Assembly (NCBI RefSeq): GCF_024539675.1 | Contig: NZ_JAHHIT010000091.1 | Span: 1-38,771, forward strand | From: Streptomyces hilarionis | GTDB lineage: Bacteria > Actinomycetota > Actinomycetes > Streptomycetales > Streptomycetaceae | Reading direction: 5' to 3' | DNA: 38,771 bases | In this document: positions 1-7,732 of the stretch, piece after piece | Position numbering within the stretch: position 1 is the stretch's first letter | Layout of the letters: every line of letters begins with the position of its first letter | Position numbers and translations under genes: made by a program | Notes under the pieces: model-generated | Told to the model about the DNA's origin: nothing | The model's database searches: none | What the model saw: the letters and a program-made list of their open reading frames with translations, nothing else

Positions 1-615
1 GGGCTGGTGGGCGCGTCGCTGGCCCGCGTCACGGGGGCGGCGGGGCAACTGGCCGCGCCCTTGGCACGCGGTGACGAGGGCGCGGGCAGCCCGGCCGAGC
101 CGGCCCGGGGCGCGCGAGGTTCGGGGCCCGCGGGCTCCCGTTCGCCCGCGGAGCACAGGGACGACCCGGCCGGACCGTACGCGCCGGGCACTCCCTCGTA
201 CCGGCCCCCCAACCCGGCCACCAACCCCTACCTCCGCCTTCCGGACCACCTGCGCGGGGAAGGGGACGCCGGACTCCGGCCGGGTGCGGGCACGCAGCCC
301 GAGGGCGGGCACGGGCACGGGCAGGGGCGCGGGCGGGAGGAGGCGCCCGGGCGCGGGCACGGGCCGGCGCACGGGCGGGACGGGGAGGGCACGACCGAGC
401 CGTCGTGGTCCCCCGACGGCTCACGTCGGCACGAGCCGCCGCCGGCCGGACCGGACGACGTCTACGGGGCGCCGACCGTGGTCCGCCCGCTGGGGCCGGA
501 GCCGCGCGCACCCCGTGGGCGGCCGCCGGCCGGCCCGGACGACGGCCCGCCGCCTCCCCCTCCCCCGCCACCGCCCGCGCCCAGGGGACCGAAGACGCCG
601 CGCGGATCGCGCTGA
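1..615 (+). CDS. C-terminal tail of a proline/glycine-rich protein (partial, 5' end outside window)
   Basis: The frame is open from base 1 to a TGA at 613-615, so the gene starts upstream of the window. What is visible is a disordered tail rich in Pro, Gly, Arg and His, with the local motif NPYLRLPDHLR near the middle and a run of ten prolines near the end. No catalytic motif or membrane segment is visible in this part. The NPYLRLP element and Pro-rich tail remind me of the C-termini of Streptomyces 'streptophobe' membrane proteins, but this is a weak recollection. Several overlapping frames here are also open because of the high GC content. The gene lies 139 bp upstream of serB on the same strand; nothing distinctive was seen in that gap. 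Confidence 0.5.
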   Translation, partial: GLVGASLARVTGAAGQLAAPLARGDEGAGSPAEPARGARGSGPAGSRSPAEHRDDPAGPYAPGTPSYRPPNPATNPYLRLPDHLRGEGDAGLRPGAGTQPEGGHGHGQGRGREEAPGRGHGPAHGRDGEGTTEPSWSPDGSRRHEPPPAGPDDVYGAPTVVRPLGPEPRAPRGRPPAGPDDGPPPPPPPPPPAPRGPKTPRGSR

Positions 616-754
616 AGGGCGGCGGGCAGCAGAATCGAGGAGTCGGCAACCCTCCGTCGAGGCGCACGCCACCTCGCCGACATCCACTGTTCCCTGTCCG
701 TCAGGCGGACCTCGGCGGCGAGCGGCACCGGGTGCCGGATACGGTGGGTACACC

Positions 755-1969
755 ATGAGCGCTTCGCAGACCTCGCCCTCCGACGTCCCCACGCTCCTTG
801 TCAAGATCTTCGGCAAGGACAGGCCCGGCATCACGGCCGGCCTCTTCGACACCCTCGCCGCCTACTCCGTCGACGTGGTCGACATCGAGCAGGTCGTCAC
901 GCGGGGCCGGATGGTGCTCTGCGCGCTCGTGACCGAGCCGCCGGCCGGCCTGGAGGGGGACCTGCGCTCGACGGTCCACAGCTGGGCCGAGTCGATGAAG
1001 ATGCAGGCGGAGATCATCTCCGGCCTCGGCGACAACCGGCCGCGCGGCCTCGGACGGTCGCTGGTCACCGTGCTCGGACATCCGCTCACCGCGGAGGCCA
1101 CGGCGGCGATCACCGCGAAGATCACCAAGGCCGGCGGCAACATCGACCGTATCTTCCGGCTGGCCAAGTACCCCGTCACGGCAGTCGAGTTCGCCGTCTC
1201 CGGTGTGGAGGCCGGGCCGCTGCGCACCGCCCTGGTCACGGACGCGGCGGTGCTCGGCGTGGACGTCGCCGTGGTGGACGCGGGGCTCTACCGGCGGGCC
1301 CAGCGGCTCGTCGTCATGGACGTCGACTCGACCCTCATCCAGGACGAGGTGATCGAGCTCTTCGCCGCGCACGCCGGCTGCGAGGACCGCGTCGCCGAGG
1401 TGACGGCGGCCGCGATGCGCGGTGAACTGGACTTCGAGCAGTCCCTGCACGCGCGCGTGGCGCTGCTGGAGGGGCTGGACGCCTCGGTCGTGGACAAGGT
1501 GCGCGCCGAGGTGCGGCTGACCCCGGGCGCGCGCACACTGATCCGGACGCTGAAGCGCCTCGGCTACCAGGTGGGCGTCGTCTCCGGCGGTTTCACCCAG
1601 GTCACCGACGATCTTCAGGAGCGGCTCGGGCTGGACTTCGCGCAGGCCAACACGCTGGAGATCGTCGACGGGAAGCTGACCGGCCGGGTCACCGGCGAGA
1701 TCGTGGACCGGGCGGGCAAGGCGCGGCTGCTGCGCCGGTTCGCCGCCGAGGCGGGCGTTCCGCTGTCCCAGACCGTGGCGATCGGCGACGGCGCCAACGA
1801 CCTCGACATGCTGAACGCGGCCGGCCTCGGGGTCGCCTTCAACGCCAAGCCGGTGGTGCGCGAGGCGGCGCACACGGCGGTGAACGTGCCGTTCCTGGAC
1901 ACCGTCCTGTATCTGCTGGGCATCACCCGCGAAGAGGTCGAGGCCGCGGAGACGCACGACGAGCGGTAA
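755..1969 (+). CDS. serB: Phosphoserine phosphatase SerB (ACT-ACT-HAD)
   Basis: A 404-residue phosphoserine phosphatase, the last step of serine biosynthesis (O-phosphoserine to serine plus phosphate, Mg-dependent, cytosolic). Residues about 12-90 and 100-175 form two ACT-like ligand-binding domains. The HAD domain follows: DVDST with the nucleophile Asp189 and acid Asp191, the Ser/Gly-rich VVSGGFT at 275-281, Lys322, and GDGANDLDM at 344-352. The two-ACT arrangement matches the mycobacterial SerB2 type, in which serine binding at the ACT domains gives feedback control. The ATG at 755 was chosen because conservation starts there; the frame is open far upstream only because of GC bias. The spacing to the preceding gene suggests its own promoter. 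It is convergent with the SixA-type gene across a strong hairpin. Confidence 0.95.
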   Translation: MSASQTSPSDVPTLLVKIFGKDRPGITAGLFDTLAAYSVDVVDIEQVVTRGRMVLCALVTEPPAGLEGDLRSTVHSWAESMKMQAEIISGLGDNRPRGLGRSLVTVLGHPLTAEATAAITAKITKAGGNIDRIFRLAKYPVTAVEFAVSGVEAGPLRTALVTDAAVLGVDVAVVDAGLYRRAQRLVVMDVDSTLIQDEVIELFAAHAGCEDRVAEVTAAAMRGELDFEQSLHARVALLEGLDASVVDKVRAEVRLTPGARTLIRTLKRLGYQVGVVSGGFTQVTDDLQERLGLDFAQANTLEIVDGKLTGRVTGEIVDRAGKARLLRRFAAEAGVPLSQTVAIGDGANDLDMLNAAGLGVAFNAKPVVREAAHTAVNVPFLDTVLYLLGITREEVEAAETHDER

Positions 1970-1989
1970 CCCGCCCCGGGTACCGGCAC

Positions 1990-2090
1990 GTCCTGGGGCG
2001 CAGGTGCGTCCAGGGCGCAGGTGCGTCGTGGGCGCGGTCCCGCCCTGGGTGCGGGGCACGTCCTGGGCGCAGGCCCGGGTTGGCCGTGCC
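1990..2090. repeat. Degenerate GGGCGCAGG-type repeats
   Basis: After the serB stop the sequence repeats the unit GGGCGCAGGTGCGTC almost exactly twice (about 1996-2027), then further degraded copies such as GGGCGCGG and TCCTGGGCGCAGG run to about 2080. No gene is supported between 1970 and 2250. The array looks like slipped-strand duplication in an untranslated 3' region. Confidence 0.5.
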
Positions 2091-2197
2091 GTGCCCGGGG
2101 CCGTGCGGCCGTGACCCTGCGGACGGGACCACCGGCGGGTGGCGGGACGGCCCACGGACGGGGGCCTGCCCACCGACCGGGACCGCCGACCGACGTG

Positions 2198-2232
2198 GAG
2201 GGCCCGGCGCCGATGTGCGGCGCCGGGCCCTC
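2198..2232. terminator. Bidirectional hairpin terminator between serB and the sixA-like gene
   Basis: A perfect 14-bp inverted repeat (arms 2198-2211 and 2219-2232) surrounds a 7-nt loop. It lies between two convergent genes, so it can end transcription from both sides. There is no U-tract, which is usual for Streptomyces terminators. Confidence 0.8.
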
Positions 2233-2250
2233 GTGCGTGCACCGGTCAGT

Positions 2251-2769
2251 TCACTCTTCGGGGGCCCAGTAGTCGAGCAGTGTGGCCGTTCCCGGCTCCA
2301 GGGCCTTCCAGGAGCCGTCGAAGGAGAGGACGGCGAAGGCGGCGGCGGGGAAGCCGCGGCGGCGCATGCGCTCGCCCGCGTCGCCGTCGGAGCGGCCGGA
2401 CAGCACGTCGGCGAGGCCCTGGATCCCGGGGTTGTGGCCGATCAGGACGATGTTGCGCACGTCGTCGGGGCTCTCGTTGAGCAGGGCGATCAGCTCGCCC
2501 GGGGAGGCCTCGTAGATCCGCTCCTCGTAGACGGTTTTCGGCCGCTGCGGGAACTCGTGGACCGCGAGTTTCCACGTCTCCCGGGTGCGGGTCGAGGTGG
2601 AGCACAGGGCGAGGTCCACGGGGATGCCGCTGTCGGTCAGCTTGCGTCCGGCGACGGCCGCGTCCTTGCGGCCCCGCTCAGCGAGCGGGCGCTCGTGGTC
2701 GGTCACCTGGGGCCAGTCGGCTTTCGCATGGCGGAAGAGGACGATCCTGCGGGGTTCTGCGACGCTCAT
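2251..2769 (-). CDS. SixA-type histidine phosphatase
   Basis: A 172-residue member of the histidine phosphatase (phosphoglycerate mutase-like) superfamily, SixA branch. The N-terminal RHAK motif carries the catalytic His14 (Arg13-His14); a second conserved His lies in LIGHNPG near residue 115, with Arg in the STSTRTRET segment. SixA proteins remove phosphate from phosphohistidine, for example in phosphorelay or PTS proteins; the substrate here is unknown. Length fits the family. The ATG at 2769 starts the conserved beta-strand (IVLFRHAK). The gene stands alone, convergent with serB. Confidence 0.85.
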   Translation of the reverse strand: MSVAEPRRIVLFRHAKADWPQVTDHERPLAERGRKDAAVAGRKLTDSGIPVDLALCSTSTRTRETWKLAVHEFPQRPKTVYEERIYEASPGELIALLNESPDDVRNIVLIGHNPGIQGLADVLSGRSDGDAGERMRRRGFPAAAFAVLSFDGSWKALEPGTATLLDYWAPEE

Positions 2770-2874
2770 GAGTCCCAGCTTCGCATGAAACAGGCCAGCG
2801 GGCGCAGGGAGTTGACATGGGGCTTCACCAGCGACTCCCGGCGGGACGGCGCGGCACGCGGTGGCTGCCGCCGC

Positions 2875-3081
2875 CTAGCGGGCGATCAGCATCTGCACGC
2901 GCTCGACGAGGTGGGTGATCACCGGGTCGCTGCCGGCCGCCTGGGCGTCGGCCGGGTTCAGTATCAGCAGGAGCAGGCCGGCGAAGGCGAGCGCCGGGAG
3001 GGCCAGGGCCCACCAGGGCAGCCGGGTGTCGACGCCGCCCGGGGCGGCCGGACGGGGCCGGGTGTGCGCTGGGGCCGACAT
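2875..3081 (-). CDS. Small single-pass membrane protein (68 aa)
   Basis: A 68-residue protein with a Pro/Arg-rich N-terminus, one hydrophobic segment (about residues 22-42, WWALALPALAFAGLLLLIL) and a short C-terminal helix ending VERVQMLIAR. Coding is supported by the clear shift in composition at the membrane segment and by a good ribosome-binding site, GGAGGC, seven bases before the ATG at 3081. I do not recognise a named family. It looks like a Streptomyces conserved hypothetical, inserted in the membrane with a short extracytoplasmic or cytoplasmic tail. Confidence 0.7.
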   Translation of the reverse strand: MSAPAHTRPRPAAPGGVDTRLPWWALALPALAFAGLLLLILNPADAQAAGSDPVITHLVERVQMLIAR

Positions 3082-3371
3082 GGGTGCCTCCGCTGTCGTC
3101 GAGTGAGCCGTGTCCCCGGCCGCCGGACCGAGGTCCCGAGGCCGTGCGGTGAGCGCTGTGCGCGGTCACAGTTCGAAGGTACGGATTCGGCGGCCCTCAA
3201 CCCATCCGGTGACCCACCCACTTGACCCTGACCCTCACCCCCTAGGGGATCGGGGGGTTAACCCCACCCCTGTCCGCCGGGAGGCGACGGCGCGGGCGGC
3301 CGAGGAGACGGCTCGGCGGGCGGGAGGCGGCGGCCGGGACGGGCGGGAGACGGCAGCGTGACGGTGGGGCG
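3082..3371. other. 290-bp intergenic region with two adjacent palindromes
   Basis: This gap lies between two minus-strand small genes. It holds the perfect palindromes CCCCTAGGGG (3239-3248) and GGGGTTAACCCC (3254-3265), five bases apart, next to repeated TGACCC units (about 3210-3233). The palindromes may end the MFS-transporter transcript arriving from the right or may be an operator for the 68-aa gene. No gene is supported here. Confidence 0.5.
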
Positions 3372-3488
3372 TCAGGGCGAGGCGAGCGTCGCGATGACGG
3401 CGATGATCACGAAGATGGCCAGGAACGAGCCGAAGACGAGCAGCATCTTCTTCTGGCCGTTCTGCGGGTTCGGGTCGAGCACGGGCAT
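3372..3488 (-). CDS. 38-aa transporter-associated membrane peptide (SGM_5486 family)
   Basis: A 38-residue ORF below usual gene-calling size: it begins MPVLDPNPQNGQKKMLLVFG and continues as one hydrophobic helix (about 15-36) ending in TLASP. This matches the tiny family annotated as SGM_5486 transporter-associated protein, as far as I remember it. It lies downstream of the MFS transporter gene on the same strand (141 bp), consistent with the family name. It is likely a single-pass inner-membrane peptide with a short cytoplasmic N-terminus that accompanies the transporter; its function is not established. No strong Shine-Dalgarno sequence is visible. Confidence 0.8.
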   Translation of the reverse strand: MPVLDPNPQNGQKKMLLVFGSFLAIFVIIAVIATLASP

Positions 3489-3629
3489 GCCGCCAGTCTC
3501 GCACCCCGGGCACGCGGTGTCCGCGCCGGGGGTCCGGGGTGCAGGGTCCGGGCCGCGGGTCCGGGAGCGGCCCGCCGCGGGGGGCCGTGGGCGGGGGCGC
3601 CCGGAGTCACATGGGCGGGTGCGCCGGGG

Positions 3630-4979
3630 TCAGCGGCCGGCTTCGTCCTCCACCGTGCGGTCGCGGCCGGCCAGGACGCCCACGACCGTCTGGGGGACCA
3701 TCAGAGCCGCCATGAGCACGAGGGGCAGGTCCCAGCCCCCGCTGTGCTGGTAGAGCACTCCCACCAGCAGCGGGCCCGGTATGGAGATCAGGTAGCCGGT
3801 GCTCTGCGCGAAGGCCGACAGCTGGGCGACGCCCGCGCCGGTCCGGGCCCGCATGCCGACCATCGTGAGGGCCAGCGGGAAGGCGCAGTTGGCGATGCCG
3901 AGCAGCACCGCCCAGGCCCATGCCCCGGCGGCGGGCGCGAGGTAGAGCCCGGCGTATCCGACGAGGCCGCACCCGCCGAGCGCGACCACGATCGGGCCCT
4001 GGTGCGGCAGCCGGGTGGCGACCCGCGGTATGACGAAGGCCAGGGGCACGCCCATCGCCATCGTCACGGCGAGCAGCACTCCGGCCGTGCTCGCGGACAC
4101 CCCCGCGTCCCGGAAGATCTGCGGCATCCAGCCCATGGTGATGTAGGCGGCGGTGGCCTGGAGGCCGAAGAAGACGGCCAGGGCCCAGGCGGTCCGGCTG
4201 CGGGTGACGCGCAGTGCGCCGGCGGGAGAGCGGGTTCCGCGCGCGTGCTCGTGCGCGGGGCCGGGCGCGGCGTCGCCCGCTTCCGTCCCCCGGTCGCGTA
4301 CCAGCGGCAGCCACGGCAGGACGGCCGCGGCGGCCAGGCCCGCCCACACCGCGAGCCCGGTGCGCCAACTGCCGCCCAGCGCCTCGGTCATGGGCACGGT
4401 GACCGCGGCGGCGGCGGAGGTGCCCAGGGCGAGGGCCATCGAGTAGAGGCCGGTCATCGAGCCGACCCGGTCGGGGAAGTGCCGCTTGACGATGACGGGC
4501 ATCAGGACGTTGCTGACCGCGATGCCCATGAGGGCGAACGCGGTGGCGGCGAGGAAGCCGACGGCTCCCCCGAGGTAGGGGCGCGCGAGCAGTCCGGCCG
4601 TGATGGCGGCCATGCCGGCGCACACCACCGCGCCCGGCCCGAAGCGACGGGCGAGGCGGGGGGCCATGACGCCGAAGGCGGCGAAGCAGAGCGGGGGCAC
4701 GGAGGTGAGCAGTCCGGCCACGCTGCCGCTCATGCCGAGCCCGTCGCGGACCTCTTCGAGGAGCGCGCCGAGACTGGTGATGGCGGGGCGGAGGTTGAGC
4801 GCGGCCAGGACGATGCCGACGACGAGCAGTCGTGCCGTCCACGCGCGCGGGGCGACGCGCGCCGGCCGCGCGCCCTCCACGGGTGCGCGCAGGGACGAGG
4901 GAGCCGCCGCGGACGTCGTCGTGGTCGTCGACGCGGGTGTCGTTCCGGGCGTCGTCGTGCGGGTCTGCTCGCTGGCCAT
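3630..4979 (-). CDS. MFS transporter, CynX/NimT type
   Basis: A 449-residue major facilitator protein with about 12 hydrophobic helices and a Thr/Ser-rich N-terminal tail. The first helix carries the family-typical ALNLRPAITSLG, and the loop after helix 2 has the MFS signature around APRLARRFGPGA. This is characteristic of the CynX/NimT (cyanate/2-nitroimidazole) branch, whose substrates in Streptomyces are unknown; transport direction cannot be told from sequence. Start: ATG 4979 (MASEQ) is used, with GGAC just upstream; in-frame ATGs at 4988, 4991 and 5018 are alternatives, and the last would run through the putative operator. It is divergent from a FadR-type regulator 82 bp away that probably controls it. 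Confidence 0.85.
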   Translation of the reverse strand: MASEQTRTTTPGTTPASTTTTTSAAAPSSLRAPVEGARPARVAPRAWTARLLVVGIVLAALNLRPAITSLGALLEEVRDGLGMSGSVAGLLTSVPPLCFAAFGVMAPRLARRFGPGAVVCAGMAAITAGLLARPYLGGAVGFLAATAFALMGIAVSNVLMPVIVKRHFPDRVGSMTGLYSMALALGTSAAAAVTVPMTEALGGSWRTGLAVWAGLAAAAVLPWLPLVRDRGTEAGDAAPGPAHEHARGTRSPAGALRVTRSRTAWALAVFFGLQATAAYITMGWMPQIFRDAGVSASTAGVLLAVTMAMGVPLAFVIPRVATRLPHQGPIVVALGGCGLVGYAGLYLAPAAGAWAWAVLLGIANCAFPLALTMVGMRARTGAGVAQLSAFAQSTGYLISIPGPLLVGVLYQHSGGWDLPLVLMAALMVPQTVVGVLAGRDRTVEDEAGR

Positions 4980-5061
4980 GCCGTCCATCATAGAATCATA
5001 GGATGATTGGTTGTCCATGCCCGAGCGCCCCCCGGCGCCCCGAGCCGTGCGAAGGTGTGCC
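4980..5061. promoter_or_regulatory. Divergent promoter/operator of MFS gene and GntR regulator
   Basis: An AT-rich island in GC-rich surroundings. It contains the inverted repeat AATCAT-AGG-ATGATT (4994-5008) and direct repeats ATCATAGA/ATCATAGG. A plus-strand TAGGAT (4999-5004) and two minus-strand TATGAT hexamers match -10 consensus, so promoters for both genes would overlap the palindrome. No good -35 hexamer is seen. Binding by the adjacent GntR protein is inferred from position. Confidence 0.6.
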
Positions 5062-5751
5062 ATGCCCCTGAGCCATCCCCGCCGCTCGGCGCTGTCCGAG
5101 CAGGTCATCGCCGCGCTGCGCACCCAGATCACCTCGGGCGAGTGGCCGGTGGGCTCCCGCATCCCCACCGAGCCCGAGCTGGTCGGGCAACTGGGTGTCG
5201 CGCGCAACACCGTCCGCGAGGCGGTCCGCGCGCTCGCGCACAACGGCCTGCTGGACATCCGGCAGGGCTCGGGCACCTACGTCGTGGCCACCAGCGAGCT
5301 GGCGGGCGTCATGCACCGCCGCTTCGCCGACGCCGACCCCCGGCACATCGCGGAACTGCGCGCCGCCCTGGAGTCGAGCGCGGCGAAGCTCGCGGCCGAG
5401 CGGCGCACGGAGAAGGACCTCAAGCAGTTGGACGCGCTCCTGCTGCGGCGCGAGGAGGCCTGGGAGTCGGGCGACGCGGAAGCGTTCGTGGCGGCGGACA
5501 GCACGTTCCACCTGGCGGTGGTCGCGGCCTCCCACAACGACGTCATGACGGCGATGTACGCGGACCTGGGCGAGGTGCTGCGGGACTGGCTGCGCGAGGA
5601 CGTCGGCGAGGAGCTGACGCCCGAGACGTACATGGACCACTCCCGGCTGGTGGACGCGATCCGCGTGGGCGCCGCGGAGACGGCCGCGGCCGAGGCGGCC
5701 GCCTACCCGATGCTGTGCCGGCCGGGGCGGTTCACCGCTTCTGATGGCTGA
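5062..5751 (+). CDS. GntR-family regulator, FadR subfamily
   Basis: A 229-residue transcription factor. Residues about 8-75 form the GntR winged helix-turn-helix (SEQVIAALRTQI, then LGVARNTVREAVRAL as recognition region, then the wing RQGSGTYV). Residues about 90-225 form the all-helical FCD ligand-binding domain, with the metal-site type motif DSTFHLAV and a later DHSRLVDAI. FadR-subfamily members usually repress neighbouring transport or catabolic genes until a small acid binds. The ATG at 5062 is preceded by GAAGG at 5051-5055; ATG 5017 and TTG 5011 are in-frame alternatives without a ribosome-binding site. Its last 20 bp overlap the 3' end of a convergent gene. Confidence 0.88.
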   Translation: MPLSHPRRSALSEQVIAALRTQITSGEWPVGSRIPTEPELVGQLGVARNTVREAVRALAHNGLLDIRQGSGTYVVATSELAGVMHRRFADADPRHIAELRAALESSAAKLAAERRTEKDLKQLDALLLRREEAWESGDAEAFVAADSTFHLAVVAASHNDVMTAMYADLGEVLRDWLREDVGEELTPETYMDHSRLVDAIRVGAAETAAAEAAAYPMLCRPGRFTASDG

Positions 5752-6064
5752 TCCAGGCCGAACCCACCTCCTTCCAGCACCGCCCGGTGAGCCGCACGGA
5801 GCGGGCGGGGCCGACGTCGGTGGGGGCGCCGTCGGTGTCCACGTCCCACCAGCGCTCGCACTCGATGTGGAGGCCGACCCGGTCGGTGTCGGCGTAGGGG
5901 TTGTGACAGCGGGCGACGACGCGGGAGCCGTCGACCTCGATCCGGCACTCCGCGCCGAACGGCTCGGGGCGCTTCACGCGCGCGTGGCCGTGCGCGCCGT
6001 ACGACGGACAGAGGACGAGGGCGAGGGCGGCGGTCACCGGAGCGAGACGACGGAACAGGCGCAC
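5732..6064 (-). CDS. Small secreted Cys-containing protein
   Basis: A 110-residue protein with a signal peptide: basic RLFRR start, a hydrophobic stretch (about 8-20) and a likely cleavage after AHG/AHGHA. The mature part carries four cysteines (AECRI, ARCHN, IECER, GRCWK) that could form two disulfides, and several Trp. I recognise no named family. GTG 6064 was chosen because GGAGG lies seven bases upstream and the signal peptide starts there; the frame extends further upstream without support. Its 3' end overlaps the convergent regulator gene by 20 bp, so the transcripts would be antisense to each other there. Confidence 0.75.
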   Translation of the reverse strand: MRLFRRLAPVTAALALVLCPSYGAHGHARVKRPEPFGAECRIEVDGSRVVARCHNPYADTDRVGLHIECERWWDVDTDGAPTDVGPARSVRLTGRCWKEVGSAWISHQKR

Positions 6065-6165
6065 AAGGGAACCTCCTCGGCAGAGCTGGGGAGGACAGCG
6101 CGGGAAAGAACGCGCACTCCAGCGTGCCCGGCCGAGGGCGCCGGCCGCCCGGCCGGATGAGCCGA

Positions 6166-6209
6166 ACGGGTGAGGGCCCGCGTCCCCGGGGACGCGGGCC
6201 CTCACCCGT
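6166..6209. terminator. Long perfect hairpin terminator after fabI
   Basis: A perfect palindrome with 22-bp arms (6166-6187 and 6188-6209) and no spacer, lying 31 bp past the fabI stop on the minus strand. The hairpin would form with a few central bases as loop. It separates the fabG-fabI transcript from the secreted-protein gene on the same strand. Confidence 0.85.
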
Positions 6210-6239
6210 CAGCGGCGTACGCCGCCGTTCAGCGGCCGC

Positions 6240-7007
6240 TCACGCGCCGATGGCGTGCAGACCGCCGTCCACGTGGACGATCTCGCCCGTGGTCTTCGGG
6301 AACCAGTCGCTGAGCAGCGCGACGACGCCGCGGCCGGCCGGCTCGGGGTCCTTGAGGTCCCACTCGAGCGGGGAACGGCTGTCCCACACGGAGGCCAGCT
6401 CGCCGAAGCCCGGGATGGACTTGGCGGCCATGGAGCCCAGCGGGCCGGCCGAGACGAGGTTGCAGCGGATGTTCTGCTTGCCCAGGTCGCGCGCCATGTA
6501 GCGGCTCGTGGCCTCCAGGGCGGCCTTGGCGGGGCCCATCCAGTCGTACTGCGGCCAGGCGAACGAGGCGTCGAAGGTGAGGCCGACGACCGAGCCGCCG
6601 TTCTGCATCAGCGGCAGACAGGCCATGGTCAGCGACTTCAGGGAGAACGCCGAGACGTGCATGGCCGTGGCGACCGACTCGAACGGCGTGTTGAGGAAGT
6701 TGCCGCCGAGCGCGTCCTGCGGGGCGAAGCCGATCGAGTGCACGACGCCGTCGAGGCCGCCCAGCTCCTCGCCGACGACGTCCGCGAGGCGGCCGAGGTG
6801 CTCGTCGTTCGTCACGTCGAGCTCGATGACCTTGGTGGGCCTGGGCAGCTTCTTGGCGATGCGCTCGGTCAGCGTGGGCCGCGGGAACGCGGTGAGGATG
6901 ATCTCCGCGCCCTGCTCCTGGGCCAGCTTCGCGGTGTGGAAGGCGATGGAGGACTCCGTCAGCACACCGGTGATCAGGACGCGCTTGCCCTCGAGAATTC
7001 CGCTCAT
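6240..7007 (-). CDS. fabI: Enoyl-[acyl-carrier-protein] reductase (NADH) FabI/InhA
   Basis: A 255-residue enoyl-ACP reductase that reduces trans-2-enoyl-ACP in the last step of each fatty-acid elongation cycle. The nucleotide-binding segment LITGVLTESSIAFHTA near residue 11 is the divergent SDR fold of FabI/InhA rather than the usual TGxxxGIG. The active-site pair is Tyr154 and Lys161 in QYDWMGPAK, with the Y-x6-K spacing of this family, and EIVHVDGGLHAIGA closes the C-terminus. It follows fabG by 5 bp, the same order as mabA-inhA in mycobacteria, so both are made from one transcript. The start ATG is followed by SGILEGKRVLITG, as expected. Confidence 0.95.
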   Translation of the reverse strand: MSGILEGKRVLITGVLTESSIAFHTAKLAQEQGAEIILTAFPRPTLTERIAKKLPRPTKVIELDVTNDEHLGRLADVVGEELGGLDGVVHSIGFAPQDALGGNFLNTPFESVATAMHVSAFSLKSLTMACLPLMQNGGSVVGLTFDASFAWPQYDWMGPAKAALEATSRYMARDLGKQNIRCNLVSAGPLGSMAAKSIPGFGELASVWDSRSPLEWDLKDPEPAGRGVVALLSDWFPKTTGEIVHVDGGLHAIGA

Positions 7008-7012
7008 GGTGA

Positions 7013-7732
7013 TCAGTGACCCATTCCCAGTCCGCCGTCAACGGGGATGACGGCTCCAGTGATGTACGAGGCGTCGTCCGAGGCGAGGAACCGCACCGTC
7101 GCGGCGATCTCCTCCGGCTGCGCGTACCGGCCGAGCGGGACCTGCGAGACGATGCCCGCGCGCTGCTCGTCGGTGAGCACCTTGGTCATGTCGGTGTCGA
7201 CGAAGCCGGGCGCGACGACGTTGAACGTGATGTTGCGCGACCCCAGCTCACGGGCCAGGGAGCGCGCGAAGCCGACCAGGGCGGCCTTGGAGGCGGCGTA
7301 GTTCGCCTGCCCCGGCGAGCCGTACAGCCCGACCACCGAGGAGATGAGCACGACGCGGCCCTTCTTGGCGCGCAGCATGCCGCGGTTGGCGCGCTTGACG
7401 ACCCGGAAGGTGCCGGTGAGGTTGGTGTCGACGACCGAGGTGAAGTCCTCCTCGCTCATGCGCATCAGGAGCTGGTCCTTGGTGATGCCGGCGTTGGCGA
7501 CGAGGATCTCGACGGGGCCGTGCTGCGCCTCGATCTCCTTGTAGGCCTGCTCCACCTGCTCGGGGTCGGTGATGTCGCACCGGACGGCGAGGCAGCCCAG
7601 GTCCGTCAGGGCGGCCGGCGGCTCGCCCGAGCGGTACGTGATCGCGACCTTGTCGCCGGCGTCGGCGAACGCACGGGCGATGGCGAGGCCGATGCCCCGG
7701 TTTCCTCCGGTGACGAGAACCGAGCGGCTCAA
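7013..7732 (-). CDS. fabG: 3-oxoacyl-[acyl-carrier-protein] reductase FabG
   Basis: A 239-residue classical SDR that reduces 3-oxoacyl-ACP with NADPH. It has the Rossmann motif TGGNRGIG near residue 8, NAGI, the active serine in LISSVVG, and the YAASK pair; PVDGGLGMGH ends the protein. TTG 7732 is taken as start, because AAAGGG lies seven bases upstream and homologues begin with this SRSVLVTGG segment; the frame is open for 67 more codons without support. It is first in the fabG-fabI operon. The 256-bp gap to the divergent tldD gene must hold its promoter. Confidence 0.93.
   Translation of the reverse strand: MSRSVLVTGGNRGIGLAIARAFADAGDKVAITYRSGEPPAALTDLGCLAVRCDITDPEQVEQAYKEIEAQHGPVEILVANAGITKDQLLMRMSEEDFTSVVDTNLTGTFRVVKRANRGMLRAKKGRVVLISSVVGLYGSPGQANYAASKAALVGFARSLARELGSRNITFNVVAPGFVDTDMTKVLTDEQRAGIVSQVPLGRYAQPEEIAATVRFLASDDASYITGAVIPVDGGLGMGH

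Noticed and set aside
301..372. GGGCACGGGC-type repeats as a possible CRISPR or minisatellite
   Set aside because: They are irregular, lie in an open coding frame and encode a Gly/His/Arg-rich low-complexity stretch.
71..754. N-terminal extension of the serB frame upstream of ATG 755
   Set aside because: The added 228 residues are Arg/Pro/Thr-rich with no domain and overlap the Pro-rich tail gene in another frame; the SerB domain begins right after ATG 755.
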